Assembly (NCBI RefSeq): GCF_020921035.1
Contig: NC_063151.1
Span: 23,504,934 to 23,568,933 of the forward strand
Length of the DNA stretch: 64,000 nt
DNA from: Rhodamnia argentea
Lineage: Eukaryota > Streptophyta > Magnoliopsida > Myrtales > Myrtaceae
Direction: 5' to 3'
Below, piece after piece: positions 1 through 11,845 of the stretch. The translations under genes and the position numbers were made by a program. How positions within the stretch are numbered: position 1 is the first letter of the stretch; each line of letters opens with the position of its first letter. Below the pieces are notes generated by a model. That model searched no databases, had not been told where the DNA came from, and saw only the letters and a list, made by a program, of their open reading frames with translations.

Positions 1-780
1 CCACGTTAGCAATTTCTTGTCAACATTGGTCGGATGAGCTTAATTAGCACAAATACAAAAGGTTTATGATAGATTTGGCCTAATTAAAAGGTTTAAAGTT
101 GAATTGGCACTAATACAACATGTTTAAGACTTTTTTGGTACTATTGCCTATTTTTCGATTAACCAAAAGGGAATCCACGCTGAAGTAAACTTGTTGATTT
201 AAACATTGAGTATGATATCGATCTCCTCAAATCATCTGATGGTAACCGAAATTTGGCAATGCATCACTTGGTAGTATTCTTATCGTCTCAAACCTTTTAT
301 ACACTATTAGGATAGCCAAATGTCATCAAACTCAAACAGCTATGGTCGTATCTCACGCCACCAACCGATATGATGTGCAAGCAATCAATGATACCATCCG
401 AACTGCATGTACACAGCGGAATCCGTCTTCAAATTTGCCGAGAAAATGGAGGCGGGCGAGGCATAGGCGGTCACAACACACGGCGTTCTCTCGCAAACCG
501 GAGCAAATCGTATACATATATCGATGACGTGATGTGCGGTGACGTCTCGATATTTTCTGTAAAGAGGCGTGCAGCGAGGAGGAGTGCCAAAAAAAAAAGG
601 CAAAAAAAAAAAAAAGACAGCGACCTAATCTAATTCATGGGATTTCGATTTCACCACATAATAATACCGGCAAATTGAAGCTTTGTGCGTTACTCGGTCA
701 TTCACGGCAAGTGAGTTTGCCGAAACAAGTGGTATTCAATGGAGTCACATTATGCGTTGCGCGGGAAACTCTCCCCATCA
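1..780. other. Upstream intergenic DNA with a TIR-element remnant
   Basis: No gene seen. About 50-155 reads like one end of the TIR family found complete at 48565-49461: short phrases such as 'ggcactaatac' and 'ttttggtactattgcc' recur in both. The rest is AT-rich unique DNA leading into the GASA promoter. Short open frames here have no family resemblance and overlap each other on both strands. Confidence 0.5.
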
Positions 781-795
781 AGAGCCTCCTCCCAC

Positions 796-803
796 TATAA
801 ATA
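796..803 (+). promoter_or_regulatory. TATA box of the GASA gene
   Basis: TATAAATA about 105 bp upstream of the GASA start codon. It is followed by a CT-rich leader, an arrangement common in plant core promoters. No transcription start can be fixed from sequence alone. Confidence 0.6.
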
Positions 804-839
804 CTCTCGCGAGCTCTCGAAACTTCATGCATTCTGCTC

Positions 840-864
840 ATCTCTCTCTCTCTCTCTCTCTCTC
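840..864 (+). repeat. (TC)n microsatellite in the presumed GASA 5' leader
   Basis: Run of about 12 TC units between the TATA box and the start codon. Pyrimidine-rich 5' leaders are common in plants and this one should be length-polymorphic. Confidence 0.85.
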
Positions 865-907
865 TGATCTGCGGTCGTCGCGCATTCGTGTGCTCGTGGG
901 AAAGGAA

Positions 908-1491
908 ATGGCGAGTGCGAAAACGAGCATCCTCTTTGCAATCCTCTGCCTGGTCTTGGTACATGAGGTACGCTCATATATATACATGTGCCGTGCTACT
1001 TAAGCGTTCGTACCCGGCATCGTTTTAGACTGTTCTAAACAGATTCAAATTCGGTGTGGAGGGGTTGAAAGAGATTCACTGAGAGTGGAAGTCTTGACTT
1101 AAAGTTTCTGTCTTTTTCTTATTTGGGTTTGCAATGTCAGCTGCTGATTTTTGATGGAGTACAATTCCAAGCTGAAGCTCAAAAAATTGGTAAGGTCTTC
1201 TGCAGATTTTGATCGGCGAAGCTACGCGCATGCTTTCGACCACCCAAAGAACAGACACATACAGTGGATGGCTACATTGATTTTTGCGATTTCTGGTGAT
1301 CCTCTGCAGATTGCGAGAACAGGTGCAACTACAGATGCAGCAAGTCGTCGAGGCACAAGATGTGCATAAAGGCGTGCAACACGTGCTGCCAGAGGTGCAA
1401 CTGCGTGCCTCCCGGTACTTCTGGGAACGAGGACGTTTGCCCTTGCTACGCCAACATGACCACCCACGGCGGCCGCCACAAATGTCCCTAG
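908..1491 (+). CDS. GASA/Snakin gibberellin-regulated cysteine-rich peptide
   Basis: Three exons: 908-967, 1141-1189 and 1310-1491, spliced at GT-AG sites with matching phases (0, then 1), giving 96 residues. Residues 1 to about 30 form a hydrophobic signal peptide starting MASAKTSILF. The mature C-terminal GASA domain (about residues 38-96) has the family's 12 cysteines in the usual C-x3-C-x3-C-x8-C-x3-C-x2-CC-x2-C-x-C-x11-C-x-C-x12-C spacing and ends HGGRHKCP. Family members are secreted to the apoplast, form six disulfides, and act in gibberellin and other hormone-regulated growth or as antimicrobial snakins; which role applies here cannot be read from sequence. The gene is complete, the ATG follows a TATA box and CT-rich leader, and no closer start exists. 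It is very compact and lies in the same direction as the J-domain gene downstream. Confidence 0.95.
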
Positions 1492-2620
1492 ATCGCATCG
1501 TACATGTCGAAGTTCGACTCGGACATTGGATGTAATAATCTGTGCTGTGCTGCGTATCCCGCTGTATCTGTGTTCACGTCCGTCTAAAATCTGAATGTAG
1601 TTCGTCGTGCCCGCACGCGGTTCATGCATGTGTGTGGGAAGAAAAAGTGAGGTTGGGTTTGTATAAGAAAAGCAAGTTAATTCGGATGTGAGAAGTGGTT
1701 TCTATGTACTTAGCTGGATCCATCGTGGGTTCATTTCCAAGCAAGAGACCTTTCGGTTTAGTTAGTTGCTAGATAACATGTGTCTCTGAGTTTCCTGGGA
1801 GGATTATGTACGGATGGTTATATTCTGCAAACGATTAAATAATCCGTCAATGTCTAGATTGTGGCTTGCTTCTTTAGCAGGGTGTGGATGAAATCAAGTT
1901 CTATTTCTCCTCGGATGCTCATTCGACGGCCATTTCGTGCCGAGTCTCATTTCGTAAACCCTTCTCACAAACCATCTCCTATTTGAGACGGGATTGAGAT
2001 GCTATAGCTAATGAAATCATCTGCAAGAACAACGTAGTCGAATCTGCTCGGGGCAGGAAAAATAGTGTGGACATTAGGATGTGCCGGGAATGCTTCTGAA
2101 AAATTGCAAAGCTTTAGAGATAAGGATACGCCGTTGAATTATCTTCGATGTAAATGACGCCCCATTACTAAATACGCATCTTATCAAACGATGAGACAAG
2201 AGGAGAAGCCTCCAATGCAGTAACCCGACCAGGGCCGTGCTGCCGGCGCCATGGGTGTAGAAAAGCTGCGGATCTTTTCTTTTCGGGAGATAGAGAGACT
2301 GCTGATGAGAAGTGAATGCATCTTGTGAAGTGGGATACTCTCTCTGTGGTGGGATATCGGATTGAAGAAGCTTGAGGTGATTAATGGCGGTTTTCCTTGA
2401 TGAAGTTAAGCCAGAGGGGGGGTTGACACGAAATTTGTTGGGCCTTTCAAAACTTGGGCTTTGTAATTGCTATGAGTAACCCGAAACGGAGAGAATATTT
2501 TCTTTGGCCCAAAGCTGGTGCCTTTTCCCGATCGCCCGCGCCATAACAGCCGGTGTCAACTGGTGGCCATCGGCCGGGTTTGCATCTTCGTCTCTCTCTC
2601 TCTCCCGCCCCCCAAAAAGT
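1492..2620. other. Intergenic: GASA 3' end and J-protein gene promoter
   Basis: Holds the GASA 3' untranslated region and the promoter of the next gene. A pyrimidine stretch at about 2591-2605 lies immediately before the J-protein ATG and probably belongs to its leader. No gene, RNA or transposon recognised. Confidence 0.6.
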
Positions 2621-5600
2621 ATGGTGAAGCGGAGGAGGAAATCATCGCGGCGCTCGGACTCGGAGACGGACACGGAGACGGAATCGCCGTCGCCGTCTCT
2701 TTCGAGCTCCGATGGCTCGGAAGAGTCCTCCGGGAGGCGGCGACACCGCCGCCGGAAGGAGCGGAGCGGTTCTAGGAGAGAGAAACATAAGAAAAGAGAG
2801 AGGAGTGGCGGCAGTAGTAGTATTAGGAAGAAAGAGAGGGGACGCGTGGATAGAGAGAAGGAGCGGAAGAGGTCGAGGAAGGATGAGAAGAGGAGCAGCA
2901 GGAGGAGCGCTCGCGATGGATCTTCTGGCGGTTCGGATGCGGAGACGGAGAGAGCTTGTATTCATCCGGAATCGGTTCTGAGGAATATGTTGTTGGAGTT
3001 CCCTAGTGTAGCGAGTGACTTGAGGCAGGTAAAGCTCAGATCTTTTGCTAGTTCTGTTTGATGGAATGTGATCCTGTCTGAATAGTTCATGTTTAGAGCT
3101 CCGCTTTGATCGGTTTTGAGTTTTGAAATGAGAATAGTTGAAAAAAGAATCGCAGCAGACTGAAATTATCAGCACAAGTTCTGGAAAATCTCGTTTCTTT
3201 GAAGCGATCGTTGGATATGAAACTTCTGTCCCTTGTCTATACAGCGAAGGTCAGTTGTCCTTTTTAGAAGCTAAGCTGTCGCAGAGGTACCGCCTGAAGA
3301 ACTGTGAGCATTTTGAGTTGTACTAGTTATTTGTTCCATCATCTTTTCACATGTTTATGTCCCGGGAATAAGAATGTGGTTACCGTTTCCTGTCGGTTGT
3401 TGCGCTCTTTAAATAGCTTATTTTGGATGAACCTCATCTGTTAAGCTATTTACTCCTTTTCCGTCTTCTCCAATAGCTTCTGCAAATGATTGATAGTGGA
3501 CAAGCAGTTGACATCAATGGCATATCCGAAAGATTGTTGGTTAGGCATTTGAAGCAGCTCTTCCATTCACTCGACCTTGAGGAAAAAGATGGAGTATTCT
3601 TACTGCCACCAAGTAGCCGTCCAGTTCTGCACGTTGTTGGACCCTTGATTGAAGCTCATATGGAGCATAAAGAGGAAAATCTTAAACAGCCTGAAGTTGT
3701 GAAGAACTCACAGCTGGAGTCTAACCATCGGGAGGGCATAAGCGGTGATGTTTCAGAGGAAGGTTCTTCAGCTCGTAGAAGGTATTATGTCTTTCGATCT
3801 GTTTGACTGGATAATAAATGAAACAATGACATATAATGCTTGATTTTTCAATTTGACACTAGCCCAGTATCATTTCCGAAATCCAAACATTGGAAGTTGA
3901 TATTGCACAGGTAGTTCCATTCTTCTTTTGTATATTTAACTGCTGCTACCCATATAAACAATTGATTGCTGAAACATGTTTTCGTAAATTTTTGGTAAAT
4001 GTGGTTTATTAAAAGTTTTTCCCTGTTATGGTTTTTTTCGAGTACCCGTGAATGCAATTGTCTCCTACCTATGCTTTTAATTTATAGTCCAGAAGGCTCT
4101 TTTGAACCTAATATTGCTCAAGGTTCTCCATTTGTCTGCCAAGTGCCAATATGGTTGGAATAGTGTCGACAAGTGTTGAATGAAGCTATTTAAGAATGGA
4201 TTTCGGTTTTCAACAGGATTTTAAGCTGGGCCGGGAGTAATTAATACCACACTCACTCTTCTTGACATCATCGAACATTGTGAAGCTGCTTGGATCAAAT
4301 CTTCAAGACAAATACATTCTCTTAGTGCTCAAAATGGAAATACCGTGAGGAGGTCACAAGTTGATCTGGTGCTAAAGATCTGAGCTGCCTTTAGACATAA
4401 TTCTTGCTTGCCGAGTACTCTCCATAGAGACTACCTAGCCTCACGTTAGCGAAGGTTGAGGAGAAGAATGTTTAAGAGCTCAAGATAGAATTGTTTTAGA
4501 AAAATTGCAGGATGTTAAAAGCTTTGTCTCTATAGGTGGAGTGATTTTTCAAAGTTCTTATTTTGTGTAGAAGCTCTTGGTATAGGACAGGACATTTCAT
4601 TGTCCAAACAAAGAAATAAGACTGATTGACAAATGACAAATGAAATAGGAAGTTGTGATCAAGTTCAAAGGGACATATTTCCAATGAAAGATTGGTGGAA
4701 CTGACCTTTGTATAAAATAGGGCTGCCTCAGACTTTTTACAGGGACAACATTCAAGCCACACACTTATGTAGTTAGGCATGAATCCTGATAGGAGTGGCC
4801 TAATTGATTATTGCCGTATTCTTGTGTTTGTACTTGGTTTGTATTTTGAAGCTTGTTCATGTAAGTGCTCTGATTGTAACTGCGGATGCTGCATTGCAGG
4901 GTCATTGGTCCAGAAATGCCGTCAGCTGAGTTGTTGGCTGCCGCGGCTAAATTAACCGAAGCACAGGCTGAGCTCAGGTGTTCCTTTTTCCCTCTAACCC
5001 CATGTGGTTTGCAGCAGTGCTCTACTTAGGCACTTGTTTGGGAGCAATGTTTATTTCCTAGTTTTAGGTCATTCTTTGTGAGTATATGTGTTCATGTGTA
5101 TAGTCTTATGTAACACTGTGTATGGACCCTTGCATATTCTTAGGGATGCTGAATTGGAGGAAGATACAGAATTATTCATTGGACCTGCACCACCAGCTGT
5201 GGTTGCTGAAGCTGAATCTGCAAATGAAGCAGAGCGTTTTGAAGAGGTTTGTTATTCTTCTATGCACCATGGTTAATGTACTTTGTGGTATATCAGTCAT
5301 GCTGGATTATGGAATATGTCATATAGACTCGCTCTATAACTAATGGTGGCATTGTAAAATGACAAAGGTAGTAAGCATAATAAGGATGACATAGAACTCT
5401 TGTTGATATGAGGAATATATCTGGCTTACCATTTGACTATGAGGATGCTTGCATTTGAAAACCATTGTGGCGCTGAGCACTGTATGCAACTAGGACTATA
5501 GGGCAAACCAACTGATAACTTGAGGCATGTCTAGCTCTTAGAAGGTGTGAGTCATAAGTAAAGGCTATCAATGGGATTCTCAACAAAATTTGCTTGAGAC

Positions 5601-8600
5601 CCATTGAAGCCTGACCAAGAAACTGCTAACCATCACCTGCTGCATTTCCATTTGGGTAGCTATGGCCATCTCTTGCTCTGTTGGTCTCAATTGGTTCGTG
5701 GCAGGTGTTTCCTTCCATTCTCAATCGTGTATGGAGAGGAACAGAAGGACCTTTTAAGAATGAAATTTGTTACTTTTTGTTTCCTGGGAGGTAGTTGCGG
5801 ACTTTTAGTTGTCGTGTATAATGGCAAAACTTTTTATGGAAAGCGTGTATTAGATTTGGATGTAGACCTCTTGCTTGTAGTTTTTTTTTTCTTTGTAGAT
5901 AGTTGATTTTATTTTGTAAATTGGTACCTCCTTTGTTCTTCTTGGTCAATGAAAGACTTAATAATTATTCTGAGATAAATTCTTTTGACATAAAATGAAC
6001 TCTGTGTACATAATTTATTGTGTTGAATAAGTCATATGGTGTAGTAAGATATCAAAAAGCAGCACGTATGGTTTAATACTCGGACAGCCACTGACAGGAG
6101 AGCTAAGTATTTTTCAACTTCTTGCGTAATTATTATGAGGATCTGTTAATGTGTCTTAAGATATTATTTTTTTGGTCGCATGGATATTCAAATATTTCAT
6201 CAGCTACTCAATTTCCATTTTTTCCTCTATTTATTCAGGTGACAAGAATCATGGGAGCTGAGGTTGATAACCCTTATGATGTAGTGGGCGTGAACCACAA
6301 CATGTCCACCGATAAGGTGAAGAAAAGGTAAACTACTTTCCTGTGCGTGGATCATCTCCTGTCTTTGGAACAATTTTGAGAGCTGGACATTGATCCATAA
6401 ATATTCGATAAACTTTCCTGAATTATTGCTTGTGAAAAATGAAAAGTAAACGGCTAGATCGTTTGACCTTTTTTTTTTTTCCTTTTGCTCCGCCTGATTT
6501 AAAGTAAGTCAATATAGTAAACCAATGATACCACTCTTTATGTTATAAATGTAAACATGTCAAGAAACTTTGGATGGGGGGCTTGAGAGGAGTTGTGATA
6601 AATGTTTATCAGTGAAATTTGTAGAACTTCTATGTTTCTGTCCATGGATTCGATTCAAGAATGGAGGCAATAAAATATGTAGGGAGTTATAGTAGCTGAG
6701 ATGAATAGTTTTGCACCTTATTGATGTTTAATAGTGGATTTCTCTCAACTTATTGATGACATAACCAGCAACGGTAAACTAGTCTTCTCCTACTAACCCA
6801 GGTTGGTTAGATAAATGTTACTAGCCATTGCGCTCAAATTCGTCTGATCTATTGTGTAAAGTCTAAATGCTCCATATCTCTTCTTATTATCTCCTTGCAC
6901 GTCCTTTTGGGTTTTACCCTTTACTCCTTTATACCCGAGTCGCCGATCCACTGATCACATCTCGTGGAGTACGAAAGGTGTTCATTCAGTGAGACCAAGT
7001 CATCTAGTACAAGCCTTTCCTCTTATTATACTCAATTATAAGCCACATGTACTTTTCCTCAAATAATTTCATTTCTAATTCTGTCTTTTCTTGTGTGCTC
7101 GCACATCCAACAAATCATTCTAGTCTTCTCTACACTCATTCCGAATGTTCTCACGACACTTCGTGCCATAAAGCATGTTGTTCTTAATTGTCATCCTATG
7201 GAACTTTCTCATAAGCTTAAGTGGCGCCCAACAGTTGCACATAACACTAGATGAACTTCTCCACTACATGGATCTTGCTCATACTCTTTTACTCTGTCTT
7301 GCAAACATATAGTTTTGCATTCACTCTTTGGGACGTTATGGTCTTTCAATCCTCACCAATGATTGCTGTCACTTTAGCCTGAATGAACCTGGATACATTA
7401 CATATGTCTCCGTCTCCAAGGGCTATACACTTACTTTCTCTGTGTTTCCATTCTATTTGTTAATTACTGCGAAGTAAAACTGGATCTATGCTTATAATCA
7501 CTCTACTATCCTGAGGTCGAATTGCTATGTATCCCCTAATTGTGGAGAGAATTACAGTCAACAACCTAATCTTGTTTTCAAAATTATAGTAGGTTTGATA
7601 TATATTGAGTAGTTTACAGGCTGTGTATTTGACAGGTGTCTGCATATTCTGAAATCTTTTTTCTTACATGTTAAAATCATTATAGGTACTGGAGGTTGTC
7701 TCTTTTGGTGCATCCGGACAAATGCTCTCATCCACAAGCTCACCAAGCATTTATCAAACTGAACAAGGCATTTAAGGATTTACAAGATCCAGATAAGGTG
7801 AGATAAAATTAAATACACAATTAAAGATACTTTATATGCTTTTGTTCTCTCTCTCTCTCTCTCTCTCTATAGAAAATTGGGGGGGGTGGTTGTTGGTTCC
7901 ATCGAAACCAGTGTTTTAATGCCTTAAATACGCTGCAGAGGGATGACATCACAGTGATTTATGTCTCAGTAAAGAGTGCAAAGCAGTAGCAGTCTGCTGC
8001 TCTTTCTAGTCATTGGATTGACATTTACTTATTTTTCCGCCTTTACTAACAGTGCTTTGTCCTAAGTATTATATCTGAGGTTGCTCTGGTCCTTTTGAGA
8101 CGGATCCTTCTCTTAACGAAGGTACCAGTGTTGAAGGTCCATTTAATAGACACTACCTTGGTTGTCGGTTTCTTAGTTTAGGCAGAAGCAACACTCAGAC
8201 ATATACTTGCTCCTAACCACATTATCTTTGCCTGTACATGTGGTCTCCTTATCAAATAGAGAGCTTAAATTTCAAATTTGTATTCAAACCTTGGTTCTCA
8301 GAGACTTTTTTGGACTATTGGTCCTTCCCAATAGTAGGGAGTGTCTTTAAAATTAGAGTTGTGTGCAAAGATGTTAGCCCATGTGCATATATGTTGTTGA
8401 AAGAGCAAGTGGAGGAACACTGGAGACCATTCTGGAGTTCTATCTGCCTTTTTTCGATTAATATTTTTCATCTTCTTTGTCCAGCGAAAAGTATTGGATG
8501 ACAAAATCAAACTGAAGGAGGAACAAGAGGCATTTAAGGTGTGCACTTTGTTATGGATCAATATCGTTGAGGCAATATATTAGGAATATATCTCACTGGC

Positions 8601-10914
8601 CTCAAGACTGATGGAGTTTCTTTCACCTTAGATTGAATTGAAAGCAATGCGTGAGGCTGCCCAGTGGAGGAGATTGCAGGGTATGCTATTTCTGCTTATA
8701 TGCTGTTAATCCTTTTCCCTGAAGTCTCTGATACTCAATTTTAACTTATACTGCTATGGATTGCCTTAGATAGAATGAGATGGATCAAATGGTCCAAATT
8801 TTTTTCTTGGAAAAGTAGATAGAAGAAAATACACTAGTTTAATGCTTTGATGAGTCAGTACGTTTGTTGAGGTTAGAGAAATATGAAACAGGGTTTTTTT
8901 AGGAGTCTGCATCACTTTCAGTATTGTCTTATTGTACTGCATTTTTGCCAACTACTACCACCAATCATATTTAGTCAGTCATGGCTATAGCACCCAATTA
9001 CTTGCCAATAAATGTTGTCGGGTGCAATGCTGACAAGGATCTTTAACTGTCACCACCAATGGGAGATTGTCGTCGGGTTCAATGCTGACAAGGATCTTTA
9101 ACTGTCACCACTAATGGGAGACTGAAATGTTGTCGGGTGCAATGCTGACAAGGATGTTTAACTGTCACCACCAATGGGAGATTGTCGTCGGGTTCAATGC
9201 TGACAAGGATCTTTAACTGTCACCACCAATGGGAGACTGCTATCACCCATGAGAGTCTGAGTCGTGTCTCGGTCCCAAGGTAGCTGATCATCCTCGGTCA
9301 ACTACCACCAATTGTTATGTACAAATCCCTTGGCACATTGACATATAGTCTTCTAGTTTCTTTTATTAATCTTTTTATGCAACACTTTTATATGGAAAAT
9401 GATCAACCAGGAATTAAAGTCCTGAACATTCTAATTTTCTGTATCTGGTGAGTCCTGTGAAAAGAATTGAAAACATTTGATTATATTCATGTTCAATTGG
9501 AGGTGGTCCTGAGGTTCTGCATCGTCACGTAACTATTGACTCCTGAGTGTGTGTGGCATGAGTGAACTGATGTCAGAATTACTTTCATTGGAAGAACTAA
9601 AGCAAATATTCGTTGGTCTATTATTAATTATTAGTTGTTTTGTCAGGTATATCCATGGAAGGTGATGATGAGCTCTTAGCAGACATACAGGTTAAAGAGA
9701 TGCCCAAAAGAGACGAGTGGATGACAACTCTACCTCCAGAAAGGAAAGTAAGATCACTCATCCTTTCTTGATCTTATTAAAATTTCGCAATTGCATTTTA
9801 TGTCAACTCTCATGTTAGTTGACAGGGCCACATAAATTTTAGTCCCCTGTAACAAATAGAGTTTATTGGTAAACAATGGTTATAGGAGGGGAGTTAAATA
9901 TCTCAGTGAGTGGTCTGTAATGTTCTGATGCATCACTTGATACCAACTTGATTAGTCGGGCAATGCTGAAAAATCCTTGTAAGGTCCATATCATACTTAC
10001 AGTTTGAGAACTAGTGCATGATTAGTCTTGTTCAAGTTAGTTTTGGATTTTCATCTATTTGCCCCTGAATAGTGGAAGACCCTGGAGAGGCACGTCATAT
10101 ATACTGTAGGAGAGTTGCTAGGGCCTCTGACAATCATTGAGCTTGTCTGATCATATCGCTGTTGTCCATGCTATGTGATTCATTTTAACTAAGTTGCGGT
10201 AAAAAGTAAAACACACATCAAGCAAAGGGTGATTTTCATTGTAGACTGTTAATCGCCATCTTTCCTCTAATTATAGTAAGGCCCACAAAAATCTAAATCA
10301 CCTCTCAAGAGAGTTAAACAGCACTACCTTTTCTTTTAGATAATTTCAGTCAGCTTCTTTTGGTTGCCAGGCCGGTGTGTCTATGCAATCCACAAAATTT
10401 AGCAAGGGCTCGAAAGAAGGCCGTGGTGACACCAGTGTATGGACTGATACGCCATCAGACAGAGCACAGAAAGCTAAGATGACGTAGGTGCCTCGTTTTG
10501 AAAACATTCGGAAACTCCAGCTTTGCTGTTTTGATTCTGCTCATCCGTACAATTCACTTTCGACATGGCAGTTATCTGGAGGCATACAACGAGGCTACGG
10601 CACTTGCTTCAAATGAAGAGGAAAAGAAGAGGGTCAAAGCAGACGGGGACTTGGTGGACATGTACAACAAGGCCAAAAGATCGAAATCATTGGTTCAAAA
10701 GCACCAAGAAGAGTCTACGAGCCGTTCAAAGAAGAAGCAGAAGCAGCAACCACAAGAGAAAGAAGATTGGTTGGGGAAACATCCATGGAAACCATGGGAT
10801 AGGGAGAAGGACCTAGTCGCTGGGCGCCAGAGTGTAAACCTCGACTCCGAAAATATGGCTCAGGGATTGACTTCTAGGTTTTCCTCTGGAAATTTCCAAA
10901 GGAACTTCCTCTAG
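2621..10914 (+). CDS. GPALPP-motif, J-domain and DUF3752 protein
   Basis: Eleven exons: 2621-3028, 3477-3781, 4900-4977, 5144-5246, 6239-6327, 7686-7797, 8485-8538, 8632-8680, 9647-9747, 10371-10483, 10572-10914. All phases agree and give 584 residues. Residues 1-120 are Arg/Ser/Lys/Glu-rich, like nuclear speckle or splicing proteins. GPEMP (about 241) and GPAPP (277-281) are GPALPP-type motifs. A J domain follows (about 309-365) with the Hsp70-stimulating HPD tripeptide at 337-339. The C-terminal DUF3752-like part contains VWTDTPSDRAQK and a Lys-rich stretch. In animals GPALPP1 has the GPALPP and DUF3752 parts; the added J domain is the plant form (I recall Arabidopsis At1g65280, about the same length). 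Role inferred: nuclear co-chaperone, possibly in RNA processing. Introns carry a (CT)n run and a four-copy tandem repeat. It is convergent with the EDRF1-like gene. Confidence 0.93.
7846..7868 (+). repeat. (CT)n microsatellite in J-protein intron 6
   Basis: About 11 CT units shortly after the 5' splice site of intron 6. Intronic, with no sign of a function. Confidence 0.85.
9011..9238 (+). repeat. Four-copy tandem repeat in J-protein intron 8
   Basis: Four copies of a 55-59 bp unit containing 'caatgctgacaaggat' and 'tttaactgtcacca', starting near 9014, 9069, 9129 and 9184. Copies 1 and 3 share 'gttgtcgggtgc'; copies 2 and 4 share 'gtcgtcgggttc'. The array therefore looks like a doubled dimer: a first duplication, divergence, then duplication of the pair. 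Confidence 0.9.
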
Positions 10915-11845
10915 GTCCTGGGTGTATTATTGCCGGATGAATTTTTTCTTTTCTTTTTAGGTAAGAGTTTGTTTATTCAGCAAGATACTAGGAAAAAAAG
11001 GATGTTTAAAATGTCTTATAGTGTGTTGATAATGTCAACCATTCCCGAAAATCGTCCTTTCTCATGATGAAGAAAGCAACTTGTGATCGGTTGAAAAGAT
11101 TGAAGAGACTAAAAAAATCGAGACTGGTTCAGTTCCTGTTCAGATGGTCATTTCTACAAATCTCAAGGATCCTCGGAGATTTGCAACGTTTGACTCACAT
11201 GACAATTCCTAATGGTCGTTCATTGAAAAAGCGTTTTGGGTGCTTGTGTGGTATTACATTTTGTATACGAACTAAGATGCATTAAGATACAACAGTGCTT
11301 AGGACAGTGGCTCAGTTCTTCGATAGATCATAGAAAACCTTGGTTCAGAATTTCGACAACCAACCCCTTCAAGGTGGATTCCCGATCGTTCAAAAAGGTT
11401 GATTCCAGGTTTTATCCCCATGGATGCATCCCCAATCTTCTCTGCAGAAGAGGCTAGAGGGTTGTGTTCTTTTCTGGGCGATGTTGATGGCTGAAGCCAA
11501 GCAGTAAAGCACTCACATTCTTTACGGCTTAGGCCTCTCTCCTGATAGCATAATATAGATAAGAACCAGAACTTGCTAAAACCCACAAACACATCCTTTT
11601 CTATAGAGGGGTAAAACCGGCACAGGAAAAAAAAAATGAATATCAATGAACTTTTGCTCTCCCATCTTCAAGTTCAGACAGAACCACCTTGCAGGACTTG
11701 TGCGAGTATTCAACCACGGATTAATTCAAGGGTTTCGATACAGTACATATATGCAAGATATCCAAGAACCAGTCCATTTCTGTATGATACCTGTTTAGAT
11801 GCATGTGTTTATTGAAAGTATCACGAAATGCAGATTCAGGCCAAC
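10915..11845. other. Convergent intergenic gap between J-protein and EDRF1-like genes
   Basis: Only the two 3' untranslated regions and a short spacer are expected here. No gene, transposon or RNA recognised. The open frame at 11299-11646 (-) has no family features and is taken as chance. Confidence 0.6.

Noticed and set aside
1076-1498. Cysteine-rich 140-codon open frame on the minus strand
   Set aside because: It is the exact antisense shadow of the GASA exon, whose high GC and cysteine codons keep the other frame open.
2642-3175. 177-codon minus-strand open frame
   Set aside because: Shadow of the Arg/Ser-rich first exon of the J-domain protein; its composition is what the reverse of that repeat-like coding sequence gives.
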